Shown one piece after another: positions 16,724 through 26,015 of a DNA stretch of 64,000 nucleotides. Position 1 is the first letter of the stretch. Every line of letters starts with the position of its first letter. The notes beneath the pieces were generated by a model. The model saw nothing but the letters and a program-made list of their open reading frames with translations. It ran no database searches and was not told the origin of the DNA. The stretch lies in contig NZ_FCOL02000014.1 in NCBI RefSeq assembly GCF_001544515.1, positions 62,001 to 126,000 on the forward strand, given 5' to 3'. The DNA comes from Caballeronia terrestris. Its GTDB lineage: Bacteria; Pseudomonadota; Gammaproteobacteria; Burkholderiales; Burkholderiaceae. A program made the position numbers and the translations under genes.

Positions 16724-18211
16724 CTAACCCGCAGGCTTCTTCCCTTGCAAGAGCAACTGCGCGCAGACCGCACTTGCCAGAGCCAATACTGCAGAGATAA
16801 ACAGCACCAGTCGATATCCATCGACAAAGGCATCTCGCACCGCGCCAAGCACGCGCGGATCATCGCTGCTGATCGCGGCGAGCAAAGGGCGTTGCTCCTC
16901 CACGGCATGGCGCGCGAGCGCAGGCAGCGCAAGCGCATCGAGCCTGTGCTCGAGGACCGTATCGAAACGCAACGCAAGCACCAGGCCGAACACCGCAATC
17001 GCAAGCAGCCCCGCAATGCGCGAGACAGCGTTGTTGACACCGGAGGCCACGCCGGAATCGTCGATCGATACCGCGTTCATGACGGCTGTCGTGAGCGGCG
17101 CGACGCAGATCGCCATGCCGAGGCCCAGCACGATCATCGGTGGAAAGATCGTGGACCAGTATGAGCCGCTCTTCGTGGACCACGCGAGCCACGCGAATCC
17201 CGCCGCGACTATGACTGGTCCGATCACGAGCGGAAGCCGCGCGCCATGAATCGCGATGAGTCCGCCCGACCAGCGAGAGAGCGCGAAGATGAGCAGAATG
17301 AGCGGCAAAAGCGCGCCGCCTGCTTCGGTAGCCGTGTAATGCTGTGCCTGAATCAGATTGAGCGGCAGAAAATACATCGTGCCGCCTAACGCCGCATAGA
17401 GAAACAGCGTGATCAGGTTTGCACCGCTAAAGGTTCGCGAGCGAAAGAGCGATAGCGGCACCATCGGCGCAGCGGAACGCGTCTCGACGACGACGAACGC
17501 AACGAGCGCGAGCACGCCGCACGCAGCGGTGGTCGCGATCACGGCGCCGCCTCGCGATGCCTCGATCAGCGCGAACGTGACGCAACCGAGCCCCAGGCAC
17601 GCGAGCACCGAGCCCGGCCAATCGAGCTTGCGCGGCATCGACTCGTTGCGGCTTTCAGGAACGCTCGACAGCGTAATCCATGCGGCGACCGCCGCAATCG
17701 GCACGTTGATGAAGAAGACCGCGCGCCAAGAGACGTGCTCAACCATCCAGCCTCCGAGCACGGGACCGAACGCAGTGGTGATGGCCGTGAATGCGGACCA
17801 TGTGCCGATGGCTTGTCCGCGCTTGTCTTCAGGGAACGAGGCGCTGATCAGCGAGAGACTGCCCGGCACGAGCAGCGCTGCTCCGATGCCTTGCACGGCG
17901 CGTGCCGCAACGAGCATCTGTATCGTTCCCGCCAGGCCGCACCAGGCAGACGCCATCGCGAAGATCAGCACGCCGGCCAGGAAAAGCCTGCGTCGTCCAT
18001 AGAGATCGCCGAGCGATCCGCCAAGGAGCAGCAGCGAGGCAAGCGTAAGCGCATACGTTTCCACGACCCATTGCAGATTGCTCGCCGTCGCATGCAGGCT
18101 GGCCTGAAGTGAGGGCAGTGCGACGTTGACGATCGTGCCGTCGATGAATGCCATGCTCGAGCCGAGTATGGCCGCTATCAGCACCCCTCGTGAGGCGGCC
18201 GGACGAGGCAT
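16724..18211 (-). CDS. MFS transporter, DHA2 (14-TMS drug:H+ antiporter) family
   Basis: 495 residues with about 14 hydrophobic spans. The family signatures are seen: FIDGTIVNVALPSLQ in the first span (motif D1), GGSLGDLYGRRRLF (motif A, between spans 2 and 3) and GIGAALLVPGSLSLIS with GWRAVFFIN-like WRAVFFINVPI (motif C region). Such EmrB/QacA-type proteins export drugs or metabolites across the inner membrane. No membrane-fusion or outer-membrane partner is adjacent, so it is likely to work alone. The substrate is unknown. Confidence 0.9.
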   Translation of the reverse strand: MPRPAASRGVLIAAILGSSMAFIDGTIVNVALPSLQASLHATASNLQWVVETYALTLASLLLLGGSLGDLYGRRRLFLAGVLIFAMASAWCGLAGTIQMLVAARAVQGIGAALLVPGSLSLISASFPEDKRGQAIGTWSAFTAITTAFGPVLGGWMVEHVSWRAVFFINVPIAAVAAWITLSSVPESRNESMPRKLDWPGSVLACLGLGCVTFALIEASRGGAVIATTAACGVLALVAFVVVETRSAAPMVPLSLFRSRTFSGANLITLFLYAALGGTMYFLPLNLIQAQHYTATEAGGALLPLILLIFALSRWSGGLIAIHGARLPLVIGPVIVAAGFAWLAWSTKSGSYWSTIFPPMIVLGLGMAICVAPLTTAVMNAVSIDDSGVASGVNNAVSRIAGLLAIAVFGLVLALRFDTVLEHRLDALALPALARHAVEEQRPLLAAISSDDPRVLGAVRDAFVDGYRLVLFISAVLALASAVCAQLLLQGKKPAG

Positions 18212-18413
18212 GGATCGAATTCTCGATTAGACGCGCGATGGTTGGCGCCGCGACGCTTCGGTCATTTACGCGTGTCATGACCGTCGTCGATGGAGCGGAG
18301 TTTCGAGGATAGCAGGAGTAACAACGCAGGGTTGAGCGCGCGAACGATCCGAGATTGCATCGGGATGTGCGGCTACAACTCGCGGGGAATCGACTGAACC
18401 CCAACGCATGCGG

Positions 18414-19559
18414 TCAAACTGGGTTGGCTGCGACGAAGTTCTTGAACGTGGTGTACGAAAGGTTTTTAGTGGCGCCGTCGGGCTGGATCAGGCCGTAGTT
18501 CGCGTCGATCACGCAGTACATCATGACCGACTGGATGTTGTACTTGTCCTTGATCGACTTGTACGAGGTGAGCGCATACGTCATGTAGTCCGAGGCGGAC
18601 TGCGCGGTGTCGTTGCTGCCGGACCAGCCGAATTCCGTGAGCCAGATCGGTACATTGAACGAGTCCTTGAGCACTTGGAGAATGTTGACGCACATGTTGT
18701 TGCGTCCAGCGCATTCGATCTTGCCCGAGCTCTTGTACCAGTGATACGTCGTGAAGTCCCAGCGCACGAGCGCCGCGCCGCCAACGCCCTGAGCGGTGCC
18801 ATCCGGCGTTACGCCTGTCCAGAGCATCTGCAGCGCGCGATACGCCATCGGAATGCCGACGTTGACGCCGCAGTTGATTGTCGGATCGACCGCCTTGACG
18901 CCGTCGATCATGCCGCGGATCACGCCACGGAACGACGGCCACTGCGCCGGATTCCAGTCGGTAGTCTGACTGCCGTCGCCGCCGATCTTTAGGCCGATGG
19001 TGTCGAGTTCGTTGCCGCATTCGATGTACTTGACGAGACCCACGAGCGGCTTGGTGATGCGCACCGCGAGGTCGTAGCCGAGCGTGTAGGCGGCTGCTTC
19101 CGTGCTGTTCGGGTCCCAGCGAGCCGAGCGCGGGTTGATCACCGGAAGGATTGCGACACCGCTACCGGCGAACGGACCCTTCAGCGCGGTAGCGAGGTAG
19201 GTCGACATGCCAGCGTCGGCCACGTCGCAGCGGTAGTTGGTGACGCCGAGGTCCTTGAGGATCGCGAGCTGTTGAGCGGGCGTCATCGTCTTGTAGATGC
19301 CCGTGCCCCATGCCATGTGGCCGTTCATGCCGTAGAAGAGGCTCTGGGTCGCGGTTGCCGCTTTTTGGGTTGCGGCGAGGTCGGTGGTCTTGGCCGCAGC
19401 CTCGACTGCAGAAGTTTCGCTTCCGCCGCCGCAAGCGGCAAGCGCTGCGCTGCCTGCGCCTGCCATCATCAGCGAGAGAAAGTTCCGGCGCGAGATGGCT
19501 GCGTCAGGAAGGACGGATGCGATCGGTAACGTTTGCTCGATCTTTGATTTCTTGGACAT
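18414..19559 (-). CDS. Tat-exported lipoprotein, TIM-barrel glycoside hydrolase (GH39/GH5-like)
   Basis: 381 residues from ATG 19559 (an in-frame TTG lies 8 codons upstream). The N-terminus has a twin-arginine motif SRRNFLS (23-29), a hydrophobic core and a lipobox LAAC (Cys43), so the protein is probably Tat-exported and lipid-anchored. The catalytic part is a clan GH-A type barrel: YIECGNEL (178-185) gives Asn183-Glu184 as acid/base, and IWLTEFGWSG (305-314) gives Glu309 as nucleophile. PslG-like GH39 enzymes that trim exopolysaccharides have a similar pair. The true polymer is unknown. A close paralogue lies directly upstream. The gene is preceded by an A/T-rich promoter region. Confidence 0.85.
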   Translation of the reverse strand: MSKKSKIEQTLPIASVLPDAAISRRNFLSLMMAGAGSAALAACGGGSETSAVEAAAKTTDLAATQKAATATQSLFYGMNGHMAWGTGIYKTMTPAQQLAILKDLGVTNYRCDVADAGMSTYLATALKGPFAGSGVAILPVINPRSARWDPNSTEAAAYTLGYDLAVRITKPLVGLVKYIECGNELDTIGLKIGGDGSQTTDWNPAQWPSFRGVIRGMIDGVKAVDPTINCGVNVGIPMAYRALQMLWTGVTPDGTAQGVGGAALVRWDFTTYHWYKSSGKIECAGRNNMCVNILQVLKDSFNVPIWLTEFGWSGSNDTAQSASDYMTYALTSYKSIKDKYNIQSVMMYCVIDANYGLIQPDGATKNLSYTTFKNFVAANPV

Positions 19560-19890
19560 GATGATCAGGTAATTTGGTTTCAAGGAACTTACGTGACCGA
19601 CTATAAGTTCCTATTTTTTACCTGTCACCGTAACAATTGCTAACAAATAGAAATAGGTGAATTGATGTCAGTTAATATCGTATGAATAGAAAATTACTCG
19701 TGTGGAGAGAAGATCAGGGAAACGTTTGCGCACAAGAGAAATTTATCAGGTATCTATTACTTGATTGTTTTGAGAGGACTTTGCTAAAGTTTTTAAAAAA
19801 GGTAAAAAATACACAATTTCAATTAAATGAGAATTTGCTTAACAATTTTTAAGAAGCGGTATTCTTTACTTTAAATAACAGGGCTTCAAA
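19560..19890. promoter_or_regulatory. A/T-rich region between the two glycoside hydrolase paralogues
   Basis: About 330 bp that are much richer in A and T (about 19600-19880) than the genes on both sides. It contains runs such as AAAAAAGGTAAAAAATACAC and holds the promoter of the 18414-19559 gene. No coding frame is supported. Confidence 0.6.
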
Positions 19891-21029
19891 TCAAACCGGT
19901 TTCGCCGCGATGAAGTCTTTGTACGCGCCATACGCGGGATTCTTCGTGATGCCGTCGGACTGAATTAGGCCGTAGCTCGCATCGTTCGCGGAGTACAGCA
20001 TCACTGATTCGATGTTGTACTTCTCCCTGATCGACCAATACTGTGCGAGCGCCGCCGATACGTAGTCAGCGGCCGATTGCGGCGTGTCCATGCTGCCGGA
20101 CCAACCGAATTCCGTCAGCCAGATCGGGACGTTGAACGAGTCCTTGAGGATTTGCAGGATGTCGACGCAAGCGTGGCTGCGTCCGCCGCATTGAATGTTG
20201 CCCGAGCTCTTGTACCAGTGATACGTGGTGAAGTCCCAGCGCACCTGTCCCGCGCCAGACCGGCCCTCCGCGGTGCCATCGGGCGATACGCCCGTCCATG
20301 GCATTTGCAGCGCGCGATAAGCCATCGGAATGCCGACGTTGACGCCGCACCTGATCGTCGGAGCGACTGCCTTCACGCCTGCGATCATGCCGTGAATTAC
20401 GCCGCGAAACGATTGCCACCGAGCGGGGTTCCAGTCGGACGTCAGGCTGCCGTCGCCTGCGATCTTGAGTCCGATCGTGGCGAGTTCGTTGCCGCATTCG
20501 ATGTGTGTCACCACGCCTTGAAGCGGCTTCGTGATGCGCGAGGCCAGGCGATAGCCGAGCAAATAGCCGTCGGCTTCTGAACCGTAGGGGTCCCAGTGAG
20601 CGGAGCGTGGATTGATGACAGGAAGGATCGAGATGCCACTGTCAGTGAATGGTCCCGTCAACGCTGCGGCAAGATATGCGGCCATGCCGTGATCGGCGAC
20701 GTCGCAGCGGTAGTTGGTGACGCCGAGGTCCTCAAGCAACGCGAGTTGCCAGGCGGGCGGCAACATCCAGTAGATGCCTTCGCCCCACGCCATGTGACCG
20801 TTGACGCCATAGAAGAGCTTCGGGGGCGAAACGATTTCCCTTGTCGCGTTTTACCGGGAGAACCGGTGCCTGCGATAGCGTCTTGATCGAGGCTCTCGCC
20901 GCCGCATGCGACAAGCGCTGCGCTTCCTGGCCCGTTCAACAGCAACGCAAGGAACTTTCTTCGTGATGCTGGGATTCGAGCCATTGCATGCACGGCGGAT
21001 CGTGCACGCGCGGTCATGCTCGTGGACAT
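19891..21029 (-). pseudogene. Second Tat-lipoprotein glycoside hydrolase, frameshifted
   Basis: A paralogue of the 18414-19559 gene. The N-terminal part (from ATG 21029, 21017 or 20984) encodes a Tat lipoprotein signal (SRRKFL, LVAC lipobox). The catalytic part is in another frame from about 20830 on (KLFYGVNGHMAWGEG to the stop at 19891) and keeps THIECGNEL and IWLTEFGWSG with both catalytic glutamates. The frames join at a run of five G on the plus strand (20822-20826); one extra base there would restore one continuous protein. The second frame has a stop (TAA) a few codons upstream, so no single frame gives an exported protein. An internal ATG at 20793 would give a 300-residue leaderless barrel. 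A sequencing error in the homopolymer or phase variation are alternatives to true decay. Confidence 0.72.
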
Positions 21030-21229
21030 TTGCTTCAGGAAAATCTTTGAGCGAGCCAACGCCCCGAGTATAGGTTCGGTCGTGCAATGACCGCTGTCAT
21101 TGACTGTCTTTGGGCAATCATGCGACATCGATGAAATGCGGATTTGCTTTGATGATGCCGGCGAAACCAGGTATCGAATCGACGTGAGTCGTTGCTCACC
21201 TTACGGATTCAATTCCTGGTTCGCAACGA

Positions 21230-23650
21230 TCATTTCGTTTGTGTACCGGGCACGAGATGAATACGCGATTCAGTGGCTGCCTCAACTGCTGCGCGCGAAT
21301 AGAGCAACGGGAAGTACTCGCCCTTCAACCACATCGACGCGAGGTCGCGGTAGTGCGGACTGTCCGGGTCTCCCGATTCGCCCGGCAGGTTCACCGCGCG
21401 AGAGTTGTCCCAGTTGCCGACATCGACCACGACGCGAAACGATGGCCCGTTCGTCTGCCGGAAGTCGCTTGCACGATACGTCGATTGATTCGGCGTGTAG
21501 GCGCTGCCGCCCTTGCCAGTGGGTCCGACGTTGAGCTTCGCGTGCATGTCGGCGTCGACGAGGTCCGCGAATGGATGCGCGTTGAGGTTTGTTTGCAACT
21601 TACCCCATTGCCACGCGCTCGCGTCCGCGCCCTGCAGGCGCACCATCTCGCGATACGCGTCGCGCAGGCTCGCGAGCAGGACCGCATCGCGCTTTGCATC
21701 CGGGTTATCGCCGAAACGCTCTTGCGGCTGTTCGAGCGAGTCGAGCATGACGGCGGTATCGGGTGCGCCGAAGGAAGCCGCCGCGGGCTTCGGCAAGACC
21801 GCATCCTTGAAGCTGCGGCCGAGATGGCGCGCAAGCCACACTTCTTCGAGCGCGGCCTGCGCGGAGTCGGCGCGCATTTGCGCATCCCAGCCCTTGAGCA
21901 TCGCGAGGGCGGCACGCGTGTCGGGATCGTCGCTCGCGAGCGGCGCGAGGAGCGCGGTAAGACGCCTTGCCGGAATCGATTCGATGTCGTTTTGCAGCCG
22001 CTCTGAATCTTCGATCGATACCTTCGGCAAGGCCTTGAGCACTTCGTCGATGCGTTGATGGCGCGAGCCGTTGGTCCATTCGAAGCCGAGCTTGCGTTCG
22101 GCATACGGATAGCCCGGCGGCAGGTTCATCTCGTTGGACGTTGTGAAGTAGCCGTCGCGCGGATCGTAGGCGGAGGGCATGTCGTCGCGCGGCCAGAAGC
22201 CGGCCCATTCATAACGTCCGTCGCCGGGCACGGGCAAGAGGCCGTCCCAGTTCGGGCGCCTGGGCGCGAGGCCGCTCGGCACCCAGCCGATGTCGCCATG
22301 CGTGTCCGCGTAGACCTGGTTAACCGTCGGCGCGCCCCATGTCGATAGCGCGCTCTTGAACTGCGCGAAATTCTTGGCACGCATGTAGCGCACGGAATCG
22401 AAGTACGGTGACATGCCCGGCGCTAGCCAGGCGGTGCGAACGGCGAACGCTCGATGCTTGCCATCCTCGTTATAGATCACTGGACCATGTCGCGTGAATG
22501 CGAGATCGGCGATGACGGGCGCACCCCCGCGGACGGCGATCGTTTCGCGCACGATACGCATTGGTTCCCAACGGCCGTTGTATCGATACTGTTGCGGATT
22601 CGCGGGATTCAGGTCGTACACATACAGATCTTCCTGATCGATATTGAAGATCGTGAGACCGAACGCGATCTGCCCGTTATGCCCGATCGATACGCCCGGC
22701 GCCGACGGTTCGCCGCCGCCGATCAGGTCGAGCGTCGGCGTGCTGATCTGCTGGATATAGCGCAGGCTGGGCGCTGCATACGCGCGATGCGGATCGTTCG
22801 CCATGATCGCGCGGCCTGTCGCTGATTTGTCCGGCGCGATCACCCAGTTGTTGCTGCCTTCGGTCACTTCTTCGGGGTTGTCGGCGGCGGCGATCATGCT
22901 GGCCGATGCATCGGCGCTCTTGAGCGACTCATGCGTCACGCGCACGTTCTGGGTCGCGAGCGTAAAGACCTTAAGGACGTCGTCAGGAAGGCACGGATCG
23001 AGGCCCTCGGGCATGTGCGGTTTCCATGCGGGTTGCAGGCCGAAGCGGACCGAATCGGCATCGAGCGAACTCTTGCACGCGACCTTGGCGCGCGCGACTT
23101 CGCTTGTGAGATTGCGCGTGAGGCCGTGGCTGCGAATGCGCACGACATCGTCGGCGGACCACTTCGCCGGCCAGTATCCGACCTTGCCGAACTCGTAGGG
23201 CATGTGCTCGGGATGCACCGCGAGCCAGTCGATGTATGCGTTGACGCCCGCTGCAAAGCGCGTAGCCACCGGCTTCGCGTCCGGACCATAGCGCTTCCAT
23301 TCCGCCGTCATGTCACCGCGATAGAGAAAGAGGCGCGCGGCCTTGTCCTGCTCGACGTACGCGGGGCCAAAGACTTCCGCCAACTGGCCGAGGCCGCGGC
23401 GTCGCCAGAGGTCGATCTGGAACAACCGGTCGCGTGCGGCGTTGAAGCCCTGTACGAAGAAGGCATCGCTTTCGTTCGAAGCGAAGATGTGCGGTACGCC
23501 CCAGCGGTCGATCAGAATGTCCGTCGGTTGGGAGAGGCCTTCCAGCGTGATTGTCTGGGCGGGCTTGTCGTCCGCGTATGCGACGGGGCATGTCAGTGCG
23601 ATGAAGCTGGCGCATGCTGCGAGCGTCAGGAGTTTGCGTCTTGCCTGCAT
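21230..23650 (-). CDS. Penicillin acylase / acyl-homoserine-lactone acylase family protein (Ntn hydrolase)
   Basis: 806 residues, starting at ATG 23650 after an excellent AAGGAGG ribosome-binding site. It has a signal peptide (cleavage after AYA, about residue 26), an alpha chain, a spacer and a beta chain. Autocatalytic cleavage is expected at Gly265-Ser266 in EGSNNWV, making Ser266 the N-terminal nucleophile. The family signature NDPHRAYAAPS follows. This S45 family cleaves amide bonds of penicillins, acyl-homoserine lactones or related compounds in the periplasm. The length is slightly above PvdQ/QuiP-type AHL acylases. Which acyl amide is used cannot be decided from sequence. It stands alone between the glycoside hydrolase pair and the LysR region. 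Confidence 0.92.
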   Translation of the reverse strand: MQARRKLLTLAACASFIALTCPVAYADDKPAQTITLEGLSQPTDILIDRWGVPHIFASNESDAFFVQGFNAARDRLFQIDLWRRRGLGQLAEVFGPAYVEQDKAARLFLYRGDMTAEWKRYGPDAKPVATRFAAGVNAYIDWLAVHPEHMPYEFGKVGYWPAKWSADDVVRIRSHGLTRNLTSEVARAKVACKSSLDADSVRFGLQPAWKPHMPEGLDPCLPDDVLKVFTLATQNVRVTHESLKSADASASMIAAADNPEEVTEGSNNWVIAPDKSATGRAIMANDPHRAYAAPSLRYIQQISTPTLDLIGGGEPSAPGVSIGHNGQIAFGLTIFNIDQEDLYVYDLNPANPQQYRYNGRWEPMRIVRETIAVRGGAPVIADLAFTRHGPVIYNEDGKHRAFAVRTAWLAPGMSPYFDSVRYMRAKNFAQFKSALSTWGAPTVNQVYADTHGDIGWVPSGLAPRRPNWDGLLPVPGDGRYEWAGFWPRDDMPSAYDPRDGYFTTSNEMNLPPGYPYAERKLGFEWTNGSRHQRIDEVLKALPKVSIEDSERLQNDIESIPARRLTALLAPLASDDPDTRAALAMLKGWDAQMRADSAQAALEEVWLARHLGRSFKDAVLPKPAAASFGAPDTAVMLDSLEQPQERFGDNPDAKRDAVLLASLRDAYREMVRLQGADASAWQWGKLQTNLNAHPFADLVDADMHAKLNVGPTGKGGSAYTPNQSTYRASDFRQTNGPSFRVVVDVGNWDNSRAVNLPGESGDPDSPHYRDLASMWLKGEYFPLLYSRAAVEAATESRIHLVPGTQTK

Positions 23651-23780
23651 TGTTCCTCCTTATCCTTATCATTTTCGAACGCCATGTCTCGAAGCCGCTT
23701 CGCTGTTTTGGCAAAGCGGCGAACGAGCGCGTTCATTCTAAGCGGACCGGAGGAAATGCTTTGGCGCGTTGATCAATGCC

Positions 23781-23993
23781 TCAAACGCACACAGTGTCGT
23801 CAGTGAAGTTCAGCGTCGGCGAATAGTCGATTGCGCCGCGTTGTTTGAGCAACTGGCGCAGCGCGTCATAGTCCTCATACGACGGCGATAGCGCATAGAT
23901 GTCGTATCGCTGCCAAGCGAGTGCGGATTTCGGCGACCCTGCTTTAGTCATCAAAATGGGTACGAGGTGAATCGTGTACTTCTTGTCTTTCAC
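23781..23993 (-). CDS. Small protein of unknown function (70 aa)
   Basis: A frame with GTG start at 23993 (or ATG 23951 for 56 residues) ends at 23781. The product, with KDKKYTIHLVPIL and ALSPSYEDYDALRQLLKQ, looks protein-like and shows no signal peptide. There is no good ribosome-binding site and I do not recognise a family. It lies in the A/T-richer gap downstream of the LysR gene, on the same strand. Low confidence. Confidence 0.3.
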   Translation of the reverse strand: MKDKKYTIHLVPILMTKAGSPKSALAWQRYDIYALSPSYEDYDALRQLLKQRGAIDYSPTLNFTDDTVCV

Positions 23994-24070
23994 ATAGTAA
24001 GCATTCGTGTGACACAGGAAACTGGCCTTAAGCAAATAGCTTATGGTATGGAAAATAAGCGCAAACCTTT

Positions 24071-24949
24071 TCAGGCTTGCAATAGCTGCTGCGCGAGCAA
24101 ATCCGCATGAGGGGTCAGCGCGGAAAAATCGCGCGCGCAAAGATGCAGACGCCGCGCGGCCCAAGGTTCCGACAGTGGCACGATGACAAGGCCCGGACGC
24201 CGCAGCGTATCCGTCGAGGCCTCGGAAACGACCGCGATACCGATGCACGTCTCGATCATCGTCGCGACGTGTTCGATGCTGCGCATCTGGATGCGATAGT
24301 GAATCTGCCGACCGAGGCGCGATGCGCGTTCGGCAAGATGCGCTTCGAGCGCCGCGTCGGACAGTCCGACAAAGGGTTCGTCGAGAATCTCCGCGAACGC
24401 CACTGACGCAAGCTTGGCGACACGATGCGATTCGCTTGCGACCACGACAAGCTGATCCTGCGCGATCAAGTGGGTCTGCAAGTTGGCGAGGTCCGCGATA
24501 TCGGCGACGATGCCTAGATCAGCTCGTCCCTCCGCGAGCGCCTGGACGATCTCCATGCTCGGCCGTTCTTCCAGGTCGATCGAAAGATCCGGGTAAGCGG
24601 CCAGGAAGCGGTTGAGTTGCGGAGGAAGAAAAGAAGCCAGTGCGGCTGAATTCGAGAGCAACCTGATGCGCCCTTTGAGACCTGTTGCGTAAGTACGCAA
24701 CTCGCCACGCATCTGTTCGACCTGGCCGAGGATCGAACGCGCATGCCGCACGAGCGCGAGTCCCGCCGCCGTCGCGCGCACGCCACGGCGATTGCGTTCG
24801 AGCAAAGGCGCGCCGAGCGCCGCTTCCATCCCCGCGATGCGCTCGCTCACGGAAGCCAGCGCAAGATGCATCGCTCGCGCGCCCTGCGTGAGGCTGCCGT
24901 GCTCCACCACGCTCAGGAAAAGCCGCAGGTCGGTGAGATCGAAACGCAT
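24071..24949 (-). CDS. LysR family transcriptional regulator
   Basis: 292 residues from ATG 24949; the longer frame upstream is not protein-like and would cross the divergent promoter. The N-terminal winged helix is clear (DLRLFLSVVEHGSLTQGARA, 5-24), followed by a linker helix and a two-lobed effector domain (about 90-292, with GRIRLLSNSAALASFLPP). It is divergent from a TauE/SafE permease gene with an 87-bp gap, so it probably regulates that gene. The effector is unknown. Confidence 0.9.
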   Translation of the reverse strand: MRFDLTDLRLFLSVVEHGSLTQGARAMHLALASVSERIAGMEAALGAPLLERNRRGVRATAAGLALVRHARSILGQVEQMRGELRTYATGLKGRIRLLSNSAALASFLPPQLNRFLAAYPDLSIDLEERPSMEIVQALAEGRADLGIVADIADLANLQTHLIAQDQLVVVASESHRVAKLASVAFAEILDEPFVGLSDAALEAHLAERASRLGRQIHYRIQMRSIEHVATMIETCIGIAVVSEASTDTLRRPGLVIVPLSEPWAARRLHLCARDFSALTPHADLLAQQLLQA

Positions 24950-25036
24950 AACGTGTCCGTGGTTTCGGTTTGGCCGAAGTCTAGCATTGGAATTGCCAGA
25001 TTGCGGGCGCGCGGCATCGTGGCTAGCATCGCTTTC

Positions 25037-25804
25037 ATGCATTCCCTCATGATGGTTTTCGCGGCAGGACTCCTGGCCGGCGCGATGAACGCGCTGGCCG
25101 GCGGCGGCTCGTTCGTCAGCCTGCCCGCGCTGATCGCGGCCGGCGTGCCACCGGTTCAGGCGAATGCTTCGAGCACGGTCGCGCTGTTTCCGGGCGGCAT
25201 CGCGAGCGCGTGGGCTTATCGGGAAGGGCTCGGACCGGTTGGTTCGGTGACGATGCGCGCGTTGCTCGTCGTGACTCTCATCGGCGGATTCGTCGGCGCG
25301 ACGTTGCTGCTTTGGACCTCGTCGGCCGCTTTCTCTTTTGTGTTGCCGTGGCTTCTGCTGCTGGCGAGTCTCGCGCTCGCTTTCGGGCGCAGAATAGGCG
25401 AAGTGCTGCGCGCCCACTGGCATATTCGCGCGCCGGCCGTGCTGGCGATCCAGTTTGCGCTCGGCGTGTATGGTGGATATTTTGGCGGCGCGGTGGGCAT
25501 CATGATGATCGCGATGTGGGGGCTGCTCGACTCACGCGATCTCAAGAGCCTGAACGCGCCTCGCACTCTGCTCGTGAGCGCGGCGAATGCAGTGGCGGTC
25601 GTCACGTTCATCGTCGCGCACGCGGTGCATTGGCCCGAGACGATGGTGATGCTGATCTCGGCAGCCGTGGGCGGGTACGGCGGCGCGCTGCTCGGGCGAC
25701 GCGCTCCGGCCAACATCGTGCGCACGGGTACGTTGCTCGTGACGTTCTGCATCACGATCGCGTTCTTCGTGCGCACGTACGCGCCGCAATGGTTGCATCG
25801 CTAA
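25037..25804 (+). CDS. TauE/SafE-family sulfite/sulfoacetate exporter-type permease
   Basis: 255 residues from ATG 25037 with about eight hydrophobic spans. The family repeat is visible: MNALAGGGSFVSLPALIAAG near the N-terminus and GVYGGYFGGAVGIMM in the second half. TauE/SafE proteins move sulfite, organosulfonates or other small anions across the inner membrane. The gene is divergent from a LysR regulator. There is no sulfur metabolism gene nearby, so the substrate is open. Confidence 0.9.
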   Translation: MHSLMMVFAAGLLAGAMNALAGGGSFVSLPALIAAGVPPVQANASSTVALFPGGIASAWAYREGLGPVGSVTMRALLVVTLIGGFVGATLLLWTSSAAFSFVLPWLLLLASLALAFGRRIGEVLRAHWHIRAPAVLAIQFALGVYGGYFGGAVGIMMIAMWGLLDSRDLKSLNAPRTLLVSAANAVAVVTFIVAHAVHWPETMVMLISAAVGGYGGALLGRRAPANIVRTGTLLVTFCITIAFFVRTYAPQWLHR

Positions 25805-25833
25805 TCAATGGGTTCCTGAAGCGGGAGGAAATC

Positions 25834-25950
25834 ATGTCAGCCCTGCTTGAAATGATCGGTGCGCTCGCCGTGTTGGCGAGCTTCGTGGTTCGCGTGTCGA
25901 TCTACCTTGACGCGGGAGACACTGCTGCCAAAAAAATACGGGCGCCCTGA
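25834..25950 (+). CDS. Small hydrophobic protein (38 aa)
   Basis: A 38-residue frame starting at ATG 25834, 29 bp after the permease stop, with a strong GGGAGG ribosome-binding site 6-7 nt upstream. It has one hydrophobic segment (MIGALAVLASFVVRVSIYL) and a basic C-terminus. It may be a small membrane partner of the permease or an independent peptide. The good ribosome-binding site is the main support. Confidence 0.5.
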   Translation: MSALLEMIGALAVLASFVVRVSIYLDAGDTAAKKIRAP

Positions 25951-25958
25951 AGGACGCC
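25930..25958 (-). terminator. Intrinsic terminator of the EAL gene (minus strand)
   Basis: On the minus strand a 7-bp stem GGCGUCC/GGGCGCC (25952-25958 and 25941-25947, one U-G wobble) closes a UUCA loop and is followed by a run of seven T (25930-25936). The position fits the end of the 26016-27026 gene. It lies inside the 3' part of the small plus-strand frame. Confidence 0.7.
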
Positions 25959-26015
25959 GGCAACTTTCTGGCATGCGAGGGGTCGCCAGAAGGTACGGAA
26001 AGGGTCACGCACGCA

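Noticed and set aside
23994..24248. N-terminal extension of the small frame at 23781
   Set aside because: It would overlap the LysR gene on the same strand and has low-complexity composition.
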